A stretch of 32,985 nucleotides of DNA. Source: Anaerotignum sp. (GTDB lineage: Bacteria; Bacillota; Clostridia; Lachnospirales; Anaerotignaceae). The notes beneath the pieces were generated by a model, which saw only the letters and a program-made list of their open reading frames with translations, did not search any database and had not been told where the DNA came from. Both the position numbers and the translations under genes were made by a program. This document shows positions 16,801-23,787 of the stretch, in pieces. Position 1 is the stretch's first letter. Every line of letters begins with the position of its first letter. Location: NCBI GenBank assembly GCA_017523325.1, contig JAFWWO010000025.1:1-32985 (forward strand). Reading direction: 5' to 3'.

Positions 16801-17334
16801 TCAAAATAAGGGCGGCGTGGAAACCCATAGGATTTTCGCCGTGGTTTTCTTTTCGTTCTTCAAATAATGGCGGGTCTTTCCCAATAAATAAAAGGTTTCT
16901 CCCTTATGTACCGTATGGCGTTCCTCTCCCGCCATAAGAATGACTGTCCCCTCCAGCACATAGCCGAATTCCTCCCCGCTATGGGGGTCCATCAAAAAGG
17001 ATTGTCCGCCCTGGGGCAGCTCCAGCAAAATGGGCTCCATCTCATTTTTCTGGGTGTTGGGCACAATCCAATTCACCGTATATTCCTCCCGCTCGTCTAC
17101 GAAAAAGTCCTTTTTGCGAAATACAATTTGTTCCTGTTGCTCCTCTTTGAAAAACTCCGCCAGAGAACTGCCCAAGGCCTCCACAATATCATTCAATGTC
17201 GCAATAGAGGGAGAGGTCAGATCCCGCTCCAGCTGGGAAAGAAAGCCCTTCGTCAGCTCGCTGCGGCTTGCCAGCTCCTCCAGCGTCAGCCCCTTTTGCA
17301 CCCGCAGCCGCTTGATTTTCTTGCCAATCTCCAT
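16801..17334 (-). CDS. XRE-family regulator with cupin domain (PuuR-like)
   Basis: A 177-residue repressor-type protein: helix-turn-helix of the XRE family at about 8-62 (LTLEELASRSELTKGFLSQLER) and a C-terminal cupin at about 105-172 (HSGEEFGYVLEG, HTVHKGETFYL), the arrangement of PuuR, which senses putrescine or related ligands. The gene lies 15-20 bases upstream of potA in the same direction and is first behind the promoter, so it probably controls the pot operon and itself. The ligand is inferred to be a polyamine. AAGGAG precedes the ATG. Confidence 0.88.
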   Translation of the reverse strand: MEIGKKIKRLRVQKGLTLEELASRSELTKGFLSQLERDLTSPSIATLNDIVEALGSSLAEFFKEEQQEQIVFRKKDFFVDEREEYTVNWIVPNTQKNEMEPILLELPQGGQSFLMDPHSGEEFGYVLEGTVILMAGEERHTVHKGETFYLLGKTRHYLKNEKKTTAKILWVSTPPLF

Positions 17335-17379
17335 TTACACCTCTCCTTCCGTTTTTATTTTTTGCTTTTGTTCACTATC

Positions 17380-17392
17380 ATTAAACTTTTGT
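17380..17392. promoter_or_regulatory. possible operator box A of the XRE-cupin regulator
   Basis: ATTAAACTTTTGT, just downstream of the -10 of the regulator promoter, nearly repeated at 17470-17483. Between the two boxes a related CTAAAC occurs at 17403-17408. Position fits repression. Confidence 0.35.
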
Positions 17393-17415
17393 ATTATTGT
17401 TACTAAACCTTAATC

Positions 17416-17443
17416 ATTATACATGAACCTGCCCGGATTGCAA
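17416..17443 (-). promoter_or_regulatory. sigma-A promoter of the XRE-cupin / pot operon
   Basis: Minus strand: TTGCAA (17443-17438), 16-bp spacer, perfect TATAAT (17421-17416). The leader before the regulator start is about 75 bases. Confidence 0.7.
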
Positions 17444-17469
17444 GAGGAAATAAACAAAAAATTCGATTT

Positions 17470-17483
17470 ATTAAACTTTTTGT
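17470..17483. promoter_or_regulatory. possible operator box B of the XRE-cupin regulator
   Basis: ATTAAACTTTTTGT, same orientation as box A and 90 bases away, upstream of the -35. The two boxes bracket the promoter. Confidence 0.35.
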
Positions 17484-17559
17484 CATTCTGCTGTAAAACC
17501 ACTCCTGTTTTCCACCTATTTTGCACGTTTTCTATGGTCTTTTTCCCAAAAAATGCCAA

Positions 17560-17590
17560 TAAAAAAAGTGCCGCAGATTTGCAGCACTTC
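17560..17590 (-). terminator. intrinsic terminator on the minus strand
   Basis: AAGTGC (17566-17571) with GCACTT (17584-17589), plus an inner GCA/TGC pair. On the minus strand it is followed by six or more T. It closes the lipoprotein gene at 17715-18287. Confidence 0.8.
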
Positions 17591-17646
17591 ATATATAACC
17601 CCCATTGGGGGGAATTCTGCCGTTTTTGCGGCAAAAAATCAATAAT

Positions 17647-17678
17647 ATTTCAACTCACGCACCCCTTGCGGGCGGACG
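17647..17678. CRISPR. possible orphan, degenerate CRISPR-like repeat (single copy)
   Basis: A 32-base stretch starts ATTTCAACTCACGCACCCC and ends near GGCGGACG. It resembles, from memory, the type I-C repeat family (ATTTCAA...CGCACCC...GGGTGCGAC). The second half of the stem is eroded. No second copy lies about 65 bases to either side, and no cas gene is in the window, so it is at best a relic. Confidence 0.25.
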
Positions 17679-17714
17679 GATTCCTGCTTTCCTTCTATGG
17701 TGCTTGGGGGATTT

Positions 17715-18287
17715 TTATTCGTCCCCCTCACCGGACATTGCATCGTCCCAGCCACCCATAATGGCGTCCAGAAGCTCATCGGTTACATCGACTTTCCAAC
17801 CGTCCTCTTCTTTTGTTAATGCCATATCCATCTCCTCGGTGGCGACTTTATCCTTATTATTTTCCATGGCCGCAGTCATATATTCCATAATCTTACCGTC
17901 CATTTCCTCCTCCGATGCGCCGGAAAGAATAAGGGAAAATGCCTGATTCATCACTTCGGTAAATACCACATTCATATCCGTATTGGTGATGGCCGCTTTT
18001 ACCGTTGCCGTATCCCCGTTTTCTTCCGCAGATTTGATTTCAAACGTCATATTCTCAAATATCTGACGGACAATGGCGATTTCCGGGTTATCCTCGTCTT
18101 CCGATAGTTCTGCCGTCAACATATCCCCATCTTCACCGGAATATTTGGCAATGGTTTTTGTGTCTAACGTCTTTATCGCATTCAAAAAGTTGGTCGCCGC
18201 CGTTTCCGCACTTTCCCCGCTTTGACAGCCCGAAAAGCTGAAAACCAACAGCATAATACTAAAAATTGCTACTATTTTTTTGAACAT
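17715..18287 (-). CDS. lipoprotein of unknown function (DUF4878/DUF5105-like layout)
   Basis: A 190-residue lipoprotein, lipidated at C21 (FSGC). The mature part is acidic and fits the NTF2-like layout of small Firmicutes lipoproteins: an N-terminal helix pair (AATNFLNAIKTLDTKTIAKY), a strand-rich centre (TATVKAAITNTDMNVVF) and a closing WKVDVTDEL, the pattern in DUF4878/DUF5105-type proteins. Of two near ATGs I chose 18287, because AAAGGAG lies 7 bases before it and too close to 18293. It is transcribed away from the pot promoter and ends at the hairpin at 17566. The function is unknown. Confidence 0.7.
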   Translation of the reverse strand: MFKKIVAIFSIMLLVFSFSGCQSGESAETAATNFLNAIKTLDTKTIAKYSGEDGDMLTAELSEDEDNPEIAIVRQIFENMTFEIKSAEENGDTATVKAAITNTDMNVVFTEVMNQAFSLILSGASEEEMDGKIMEYMTAAMENNKDKVATEEMDMALTKEEDGWKVDVTDELLDAIMGGWDDAMSGEGDE

Positions 18288-18366
18288 CTTCATACTCCTT
18301 TCGATACACCATACTTCTGATATCATTTGGATACGGATAGGTTTATGTAAGCCTTCGGACAGACCA

Positions 18367-19107
18367 TCACTGCACACATTTATGGCATGGTGTCAATCCC
18401 CTTTGGAGGGCATCTTCCATCGTAGAAGCATAATAGGTGCCGCCATTACAAGAATTGTTATAATGATAGCGTTTGCCCGTTCTTGTGATATATACAGTGC
18501 GGGATTTGGGCACCGCCTTTGCCTGCCCCTGCCTTGCCTGCTCCGCTTCTGCTTTTTGGGCGGCAATGCGCTCCGCCTCTGCTTTTTCGGCGGCAATACG
18601 TTCCGCCTCTGCTTTTTGTGCCGCAATACGTTCCGCCTCCGCTTTTCTTACCGCCTGCATTTGCTGCAATTTTGCATCATAGGCGGCTGCCTGCTCCGCA
18701 TCGGTAAAAATAGAAACGCATTTTTCATATGGCTCCCAGAAAACAAAGCAGTCCAGACTTTCCGCCACGAAACGAGCCGGAACCATGGTGCGGCCATTTA
18801 TCAGGACGGCAGGCGTATCCAGCTGATGGCTCTCGCCGTTGATATAAGCCACCGTATCATTCAAATACAGGCTGATGGTCTTATCCCCGCGAGATACCGT
18901 AATGCCCTTTGTGGCACCGTCCCACTCCACTTCCGCTCCCAGTCCTTCAAAAATCGGGCGCATGGGCACCAATGTTCTGCCATTGACTACCGCCGGCTCC
19001 GCATCCATCACCACAGGGGTATTGTTCATGTTGACCCCCACGGCCGAGGCAGAAATCGGCCCTAATGCACAAACTGCTGCAAGAAACAAAGAAAAATATT
19101 TTTTCAC
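18367..19107 (-). CDS. secreted protein: copper-amine-oxidase N-terminal-like domain, repeat linker, Cys/His C-terminal domain
   Basis: A 246-residue exported protein. The signal peptide (1-22, ending ASA) is followed by a copper amine oxidase N-terminal (stalk) domain at about 25-134, with paired VNGRTLVPMRPIFE and INGRTMVPARFVAE motifs. A charged linker of tandem KAEAERIAAQ-like decapeptides (about 155-190) is predicted to be helical or coiled coil. The C-terminal 45 residues (YITRTGKRYHYNNSC ... CHKC) have H215, C220, C241 and C244, an arrangement like the small zinc-binding domain of some secreted nucleases and Ada-like proteins. GTG start at 19107, set by AGGAGGG. It probably binds cell wall or ligand at the surface; catalytic activity is not apparent. 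Confidence 0.8.
   Translation of the reverse strand: MKKYFSLFLAAVCALGPISASAVGVNMNNTPVVMDAEPAVVNGRTLVPMRPIFEGLGAEVEWDGATKGITVSRGDKTISLYLNDTVAYINGESHQLDTPAVLINGRTMVPARFVAESLDCFVFWEPYEKCVSIFTDAEQAAAYDAKLQQMQAVRKAEAERIAAQKAEAERIAAEKAEAERIAAQKAEAEQARQGQAKAVPKSRTVYITRTGKRYHYNNSCNGGTYYASTMEDALQRGLTPCHKCVQ
18551..18640. repeat. three 30-bp tandem repeats coding the KAEAERIAA linker
   Basis: Units at 18551-18580, 18581-18610 and 18611-18640 differ at only a few bases, with partial copies on both sides. Each codes ten residues of the linker in the secreted protein. Such in-frame units can expand or contract by slippage. Confidence 0.85.
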
Positions 19108-19289
19108 AATTAACCCTCCTATTATTTACAATATTACACATTATATGATATTTTTGTATTAGGAGAGTAGCTTTATTCAACTTCCTATCCCCTTACGGTA
19201 TTTGCGGTGCCGCAGGGGGTTTTCTACTTTCTGAGAGTATACCTATTTAGAGTATCATATTTTGCCGAAAAATTCAACTATACGCAAGA

Positions 19290-19323
19290 CAAAAAAGGCT
19301 TGCATGGCTTGGGCGGCATAGCC
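19290..19323 (-). terminator. probable terminator of the 19358-19765 gene
   Basis: Minus strand: GGCTATGC can pair with GCAAGCC (one bulged A), about 12-base loop, then TTTTTTG. Weaker than the others in the window. Confidence 0.5.
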
Positions 19324-19357
19324 GTCATGGAAAACAGTGCTTTCTGTATGGGCTTCC

Positions 19358-19765
19358 TTAATCCATCGGGACATCCACAGAGCCCAGCCTAATATATTTC
19401 TCCAGCAAGTCATTGATTTCGACCCTCCTATCCTCCTCCAAGGATAAATGGCGGTTTTGTGCCACATCGTTGAAGGTGCCGCATTCCGAATGATACCGCA
19501 TCTGTGTACCATCTATGGTCAGGACGCAATCGTTGATACATTCCGCCGTACCCTCCCGGCTCCAAGTGCCTTCCTCCCAAAGGGTCTTGATTTTGGCCCC
19601 ATCCTCCGCTGTAATCTCCACCGTTTCAAGGGGTGCATCGGCAGTGGCAACAAGGGCGTTTTGCCCTTCTATGGAAGCCTCACTTACGTCTTTTGTTGTG
19701 CAGGCCGTCAAGGCGGCGGCCATCAGAAAAGCCGTTATGAAAAGGGGTATGCCAAATTTTTTCAT
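19358..19765 (-). CDS. small lipoprotein of unknown function
   Basis: A 135-residue lipoprotein with lipobox LTAC and lipidated C22. The mature part is acidic and ends LLEKYIRLGSVDVPMD. Three cysteines (C76, C80 and C95 by my count, in AECINDCVL and SECGTF) could form a disulfide outside the cell. The ribosome site AAGGAGGG precedes the ATG. It stands alone between gaps of about 180-250 bases, with a plausible terminator behind it. I do not recognise a family. Confidence 0.7.
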   Translation of the reverse strand: MKKFGIPLFITAFLMAAALTACTTKDVSEASIEGQNALVATADAPLETVEITAEDGAKIKTLWEEGTWSREGTAECINDCVLTIDGTQMRYHSECGTFNDVAQNRHLSLEEDRRVEINDLLEKYIRLGSVDVPMD

Positions 19766-19862
19766 TGTATTCCCTCCTTCTTTCCTAATAATATATCATA
19801 CCATCAATTCCACTGCAATCGCAACGGATTTACACCCGCAACAGCACTTTTCCCCCACGCAT

Positions 19863-19895
19863 AAAAAACCCCTCTGTCTTATGACAGAGAGGTTT
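19863..19895 (-). terminator. intrinsic terminator after the 19946-20362 gene
   Basis: CTCTGTC (19872-19878) pairs with GACAGAG (19883-19889), extended by C-G pairs. Six T follow on the minus strand. Confidence 0.85.
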
Positions 19896-19945
19896 CCTTT
19901 CGCTGCATGATTGACAGCGGATATTTGCACCCACAGGGGAAAGAA

Positions 19946-20362
19946 TTATTCCTCTTCTGTATTCTCCTGCAATGCGGCATCCGCCGCTTCACTGCCTTCT
20001 CTTGCAAATATGATATCCATACCCGCACCAAGCATATCCTGAATGGTCAGCGTATCCCCATCAAAGATACCCTCCATATCACTGTCCAAAACATGGAATG
20101 TCACGGTGTTTTCATCTAAAGTCCACTGCAACTGCTCAGGTTCAGCGGCGAGAATCAAATTCCCCTCTCCGCCTTTGTTCAACTCAATCTCCAAGCCTTC
20201 CACATCTTCTGCACTCAGCATATAGCCATCCAAGCTTTCCATCTTTCCGCCAATGGCAATCCATCTGCCTTCATAGCCCGTTGCCTTGGCACAGCCTGCC
20301 AAAGGCATCGCCAAAGAAACAACTGCCATGAATATTGCCAACACTTTGCTTGTTTTTTTCAT
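19946..20362 (-). CDS. small lipoprotein, lipocalin-like strand pattern
   Basis: A 138-residue lipoprotein with lipobox LAGC and lipidated C24. After a short linker it reads YEGRWIAIGGKMESLDGYML, then alternating strands (LEIELNKGGEGNLIL, LQWTLDENTVTFHVL, DGDTLTIQDM, MDIIFARE). This resembles the small lipocalin-like or DUF-type lipoproteins common in Clostridia, in which the DGDTLTI-like turn is frequent. The ribosome site TAGGAGG precedes the ATG. It starts 46 bases after lysS, with no terminator visible in between, so readthrough from lysS is possible. The function is unknown. Confidence 0.7.
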   Translation of the reverse strand: MKKTSKVLAIFMAVVSLAMPLAGCAKATGYEGRWIAIGGKMESLDGYMLSAEDVEGLEIELNKGGEGNLILAAEPEQLQWTLDENTVTFHVLDSDMEGIFDGDTLTIQDMLGAGMDIIFAREGSEAADAALQENTEEE

Positions 20363-20408
20363 TTTGTTCCTCCTAATCCTTAGAAAAACCTATCACAAAC
20401 ATGAAACC

Positions 20409-21908
20409 TTAATCCATAGGCCGCATGGTCGGGAACAAAATGACATCACGAATGGACACGGATTCCGTCAACAGCATGACAAAACGGTCGATGCCCACAC
20501 CCAGACCGCCGGTGGGCGGCATACCGTATTCCAGTGCCGTCAGGAAATCCTCATCAATCATATTGGCCTCATCGTCGCCGGCCTCTCTCAGATACTCCTG
20601 ATACTCGAACCGCTGACGCTGGTCGATGGGGTCATTCAATTCGGAATAGGCATTGCCGTATTCCCTGCCCACGATAAACAGCTCAAAGCGTTCCGTAAAT
20701 TCGGGTTTATCGGGCTTTCTCTTTGTCAGGGGAGAAATCTCCACCGGATAATCAATGATGAAAGTGGGCTGAATCAGGTTCTTTTCCACAAATTCCTCGA
20801 AGAACAGGTTCAAAATATCCCCCTTCACATGGCGTTCCTCAAACTCCACATGATGCTCCTTGGCGATTTTCTTGGCTTCCTCTGTATCTTTTACTTGGTC
20901 GAAGTCCACACCGGAATATTCCTTTACGGCGTCTACCATGGTTTTTCTGGCGAAGGGTTGTCCCAAGTCCAGCTCATGGCCGCCATAGCTGATTTTTGTG
21001 GTGCCCAATACATTTTGGGCAACGGTACGGAACATTTCCTCCGTAATATCCATCATGCCGTTATAATCGGTGTAGGCCTGATACAGCTCCATCAGTGTAA
21101 ACTCCGGGTTATGCCGCACGGAAATGCCCTCGTTGCGGAATACTCTGCCGATTTCATACACCCGCTCAAAGCCGCCCACAATCAATCTTTTCAAGGGCAG
21201 CTCCAGAGCGATGCGGCAATACATATCAATATCCAATGTGTTATGGTGAGTGATAAAAGGTCTTGCGGAGGCGCCGCCGGGAATGGTCTGCAATACAGGC
21301 GTTTCTACCTCTAAAAAGCCCTTGCCGTCCAAGAATTTTCTAATCTCACTGATGATTTTGGAGCGTTTGATAAAGGTATCCCGCACATCAGGGTTGACAA
21401 TCAAATCCAAATATCTCTGGCGGTAACGTAATTCTTGGTCTTTCAAACCATGAAATTTCTCCGGCAAAACCTGCAGGCTCTTGGACAGCAGCACCACCTG
21501 TTGGGCATGGACGGAAATCTCGCCGGTTTTTGTCTTGAACACAAAGCCTTTTATGCCCACAATATCGCCGATATCGAATTTTTTGAAAGCGGCATAGGCC
21601 TCATCGCCAATATCGTTCCGGCTGACATAGGACTGCATATTGCCGTTTCTGTCCTGAATATTACAGAAGGACGCCTTCCCCATGATACGCTTGCTCATGA
21701 GTCGACCGGCAATGGAAACCTCTTTATTTTCCAGTGCGTCAAAATTCTCCCTGATTTCATTGCTATGATGGGTCACATCATACTTGACGATTTCAAAGGG
21801 GTCCTTGCCCTCCGCCTGCATCTGCGCCAGCTTTTCCCGTCTGATTCTATTTTGCTCGCTGAGTTCCTGCTGGGTCAGCTCCTGTGCTTCCTTGATTTCT
21901 TCCGCCAT
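20409..21908 (-). CDS. lysS: lysyl-tRNA synthetase (class II)
   Basis: Charges tRNA-Lys. 499 residues, the normal class IIb LysRS length. The OB-fold anticodon domain spans about 64-145; the class II core contains motif 2 around FRNEGIS (257-263) and motif 3 GLGVGIDR (468-475), followed by the usual [11 protein letters not shown] end. The start at 21908 is set by GGAGG 7 bases upstream; an earlier in-frame ATG at 21926 lies before that site. It begins 25 bases after greA, the frequent greA-lysS pairing of Firmicutes, and is probably co-transcribed with it. Confidence 0.96.
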   Translation of the reverse strand: MAEEIKEAQELTQQELSEQNRIRREKLAQMQAEGKDPFEIVKYDVTHHSNEIRENFDALENKEVSIAGRLMSKRIMGKASFCNIQDRNGNMQSYVSRNDIGDEAYAAFKKFDIGDIVGIKGFVFKTKTGEISVHAQQVVLLSKSLQVLPEKFHGLKDQELRYRQRYLDLIVNPDVRDTFIKRSKIISEIRKFLDGKGFLEVETPVLQTIPGGASARPFITHHNTLDIDMYCRIALELPLKRLIVGGFERVYEIGRVFRNEGISVRHNPEFTLMELYQAYTDYNGMMDITEEMFRTVAQNVLGTTKISYGGHELDLGQPFARKTMVDAVKEYSGVDFDQVKDTEEAKKIAKEHHVEFEERHVKGDILNLFFEEFVEKNLIQPTFIIDYPVEISPLTKRKPDKPEFTERFELFIVGREYGNAYSELNDPIDQRQRFEYQEYLREAGDDEANMIDEDFLTALEYGMPPTGGLGVGIDRFVMLLTESVSIRDVILFPTMRPMD

Positions 21909-21933
21909 GTGCTTTCCTCCATTCATGCCGCTT

Positions 21934-22410
21934 TTACTTCGTAATTTTCAAAACTTTGAACACAACCTCCCCATCGGGGGTTTCAATGGTCACCTTCTGT
22001 CCCTTTTTATGACCCAGCAACGCCATGCCCACAGGGGATTCATTGGAAATACGCCCGTTCATAGGGTCCGCCTCCGCAGAGCCCACAATGGTATATTCCA
22101 TCACTTCATCAAACTCCACGTCCAACAGCTCTACCGTTGTGCCTAAGCCGATGGTGTTTTTGGCACCGCTTTCCTCGTCAATGACCTCTGCATTACGCAG
22201 CATTTTTTCCAGCACAACGATTCTGGCCTCAATCTCCGCCTGCTCTTCCTTTGCGGCGTCATATTCGGCATTCTCCGATAAGTCGCCCTGGCCTCTGGCT
22301 TCCTTGATTTTCTCCGCCACTTCTTTTCTTCTGACGGTTTTCAGGTTTTCCAGCTCCGCCTCCATGTTCTTCAGACCTTCATAGGTCAAAACAACCTTCT
22401 TTTCTGTCAT
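21934..22410 (-). CDS. greA: transcript cleavage factor GreA
   Basis: Rescues backtracked RNA polymerase by stimulating transcript cleavage through the secondary channel. 158 residues, exactly the length of E. coli GreA. The N-terminal coiled coil spans about 12-75; the acidic tip that coordinates magnesium is in [16 protein letters not shown] (D43, E46). The C-terminal FKBP-like domain ends [13 protein letters not shown]. The start was placed at ATG 22410. A TTG at 22422 touches the AAGGAG ribosome site directly and cannot be used. Upstream is a terminator-like hairpin (22452-22480), so greA needs its own promoter nearby or depends on readthrough. Confidence 0.95.
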   Translation of the reverse strand: MTEKKVVLTYEGLKNMEAELENLKTVRRKEVAEKIKEARGQGDLSENAEYDAAKEEQAEIEARIVVLEKMLRNAEVIDEESGAKNTIGLGTTVELLDVEFDEVMEYTIVGSAEADPMNGRISNESPVGMALLGHKKGQKVTIETPDGEVVFKVLKITK

Positions 22411-22451
22411 GGCTGTTGTCAACTCCTTATGGTTTCTTTCTTTATTTTTAC

Positions 22452-22480
22452 AAGGAAAAAGGGAGGGTGCTCCCCTCCAA
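22452..22480 (-). terminator. intrinsic terminator between the 22495-23472 gene and greA
   Basis: GGAGGG and CCCTCC (22462-22478) pair around a 5-base loop. On the minus strand the run CCTTTTTCC follows. It lies about 40 bases upstream of the greA ribosome site. Confidence 0.8.
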
Positions 22481-22494
22481 AATTCATTGAGTAA

Positions 22495-23472
22495 TTATAT
22501 AATATCCAACGGGGCATTGTCAATGTTTTCCGGCGGTAAAAATGGATTTTCTCCTTGATTTTTGGCAATTTTTACCCGTTTGCCAAAGGCGGAAAAGCCG
22601 GAAACGGCAAATCCCTCTGCTTTCAGCTGCCGGAAAAGCCCCTCTCCCGCAGGAAAACGCTCCCAGCTTTGGCGAAACGCCGTGCAGCGCAGAAAGGCCT
22701 CCGCCTCTGCAAATCTGCCCTCCATCTGCTGTGTACCCAAACGGAAGAAAAACCCCTCCGCCGCCGCCACATCGGGTCGTGACTGCCGCAGGCGGCGCAG
22801 CACCGGGCGATTGCCTGCCAAATCCAGCCAAACACAGCCCTTTTTCAGCATATATTCATAGGGCCGCTGTTCCATACCGCAGGAAAGGACGGCATCTGCC
22901 TCCCGTAAAGCCGGATGTTTCGGCGAGGAAAACACCTCCGCCAACAGCCCCCGCTCCTCATACAGCCAACGGGTTAGCGGCTCTGCTTTTTCCGGCTGTG
23001 GTGTGAAAATATAAAGATGATTGACCTCGTTGCCTATGGAAGACAGCGTGTTCTCCCAAAGTACCGGATTATCGCCCGTTATCAAATAATTGGCGGCACA
23101 AGGCTCCTTGCCCTGCCTGCGCAACGCCTCGGTCAATCCCTCAAAGGCGAATAACGCCGCCAAATGCCGCCCCTCGGCAAAGGGCAGACGTTCTCTGGGA
23201 AATTCCCCCTCCGCCGGCGGAATGACAATGGAAACACCGGCTCTCTCCAATTCTGCCAATAAGGCCAAGGCACCCTTTCGCCACGGGGCAGAGCATACAC
23301 CCTCCCGTTGGGTCTGCAATATGCCCGTTATGCCCTTCTCCCCCTGCTCCAAGCGATAGGGACGGTGCTTGACGGTATAGCCGGCTCGCCATGAGGCAGG
23401 CAATACCTTCGTCCAGCCGGGCAACACCGGCATCTCCCCTGTCTGTAAAAATCGTATGGTGGCTTGCTTCAT
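22495..23472 (-). CDS. unrecognised 325-residue protein, possible Rossmann-like fold
   Basis: I do not recognise this protein. It has no signal or membrane segment and is rich in Arg, Pro and Gly. A central stretch from about residue 125 (CAANYLITGDNPVLWEN, then NHLYIFTPQPEKAEPL, then ADAVLSCG) alternates strands and helices as in a dinucleotide-binding or phosphorylase-like fold, but no complete GxGxxG is present. GC content looks higher than in neighbouring genes. The start is ATG 23472 with a GGGGG ribosome site. It ends at a terminator ahead of greA. It may be a clostridial conserved protein linked to envelope or sporulation genes, but nothing here shows its function. Confidence 0.6.
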   Translation of the reverse strand: MKQATIRFLQTGEMPVLPGWTKVLPASWRAGYTVKHRPYRLEQGEKGITGILQTQREGVCSAPWRKGALALLAELERAGVSIVIPPAEGEFPRERLPFAEGRHLAALFAFEGLTEALRRQGKEPCAANYLITGDNPVLWENTLSSIGNEVNHLYIFTPQPEKAEPLTRWLYEERGLLAEVFSSPKHPALREADAVLSCGMEQRPYEYMLKKGCVWLDLAGNRPVLRRLRQSRPDVAAAEGFFFRLGTQQMEGRFAEAEAFLRCTAFRQSWERFPAGEGLFRQLKAEGFAVSGFSAFGKRVKIAKNQGENPFLPPENIDNAPLDII

Positions 23473-23670
23473 ATGGTTTCCCCCTTCAATCTTTTATGGT
23501 TATCCTGTGATGACGAAACTACTCCCCCAAAACGGCAAACGTATCCCAAAATGCACCTGCAATTTTTCCCTTCCCATACAAAAACCACCTCATTTTTATC
23601 CAAAATCTGCCGATATGGAACAAGTACTGAATTTTATACACAATTTCCAATAACTTTCCCTCGTAATTGA

Positions 23671-23699
23671 TTGACAATAAAATTCATTTCCTCTATCAT
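23671..23699 (+). promoter_or_regulatory. sigma-A promoter of the pyruvate:ferredoxin oxidoreductase gene
   Basis: Perfect TTGACA (23671-23676), 17-bp spacer, TATCAT (23694-23699). Initiation is expected near 23706, with a leader of about 80 bases. Confidence 0.8.
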
Positions 23700-23715
23700 A
23701 AAATTATGAAATTCG

Positions 23716-23725
23716 TTGTATACAA
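23716..23725. promoter_or_regulatory. palindrome TTGTATACAA, possible operator
   Basis: Perfect 10-bp inverted repeat at about +10 to +20 of the transcript, inside a slightly longer imperfect one (23714-23731). It resembles the TGTnnACA-type sites of GntR/FadR-family regulators and sits where a roadblock repressor would bind. Confidence 0.45.
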
Positions 23726-23787
23726 TATACGAAAGCGTTGGCGTAAAATCCCGCTTTCCCTATCTTTCATGAAAGGAGTCTTATCCC

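Larger units (their letters stand above)
23473..23787. other. 315-base divergent intergenic region
   Basis: Lies between the divergent 22495-23472 gene and the pyruvate:ferredoxin oxidoreductase gene. The right half holds the nifJ promoter and a palindrome. I found no convincing promoter for the minus-strand gene, only weak hexamers. Confidence 0.5.
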
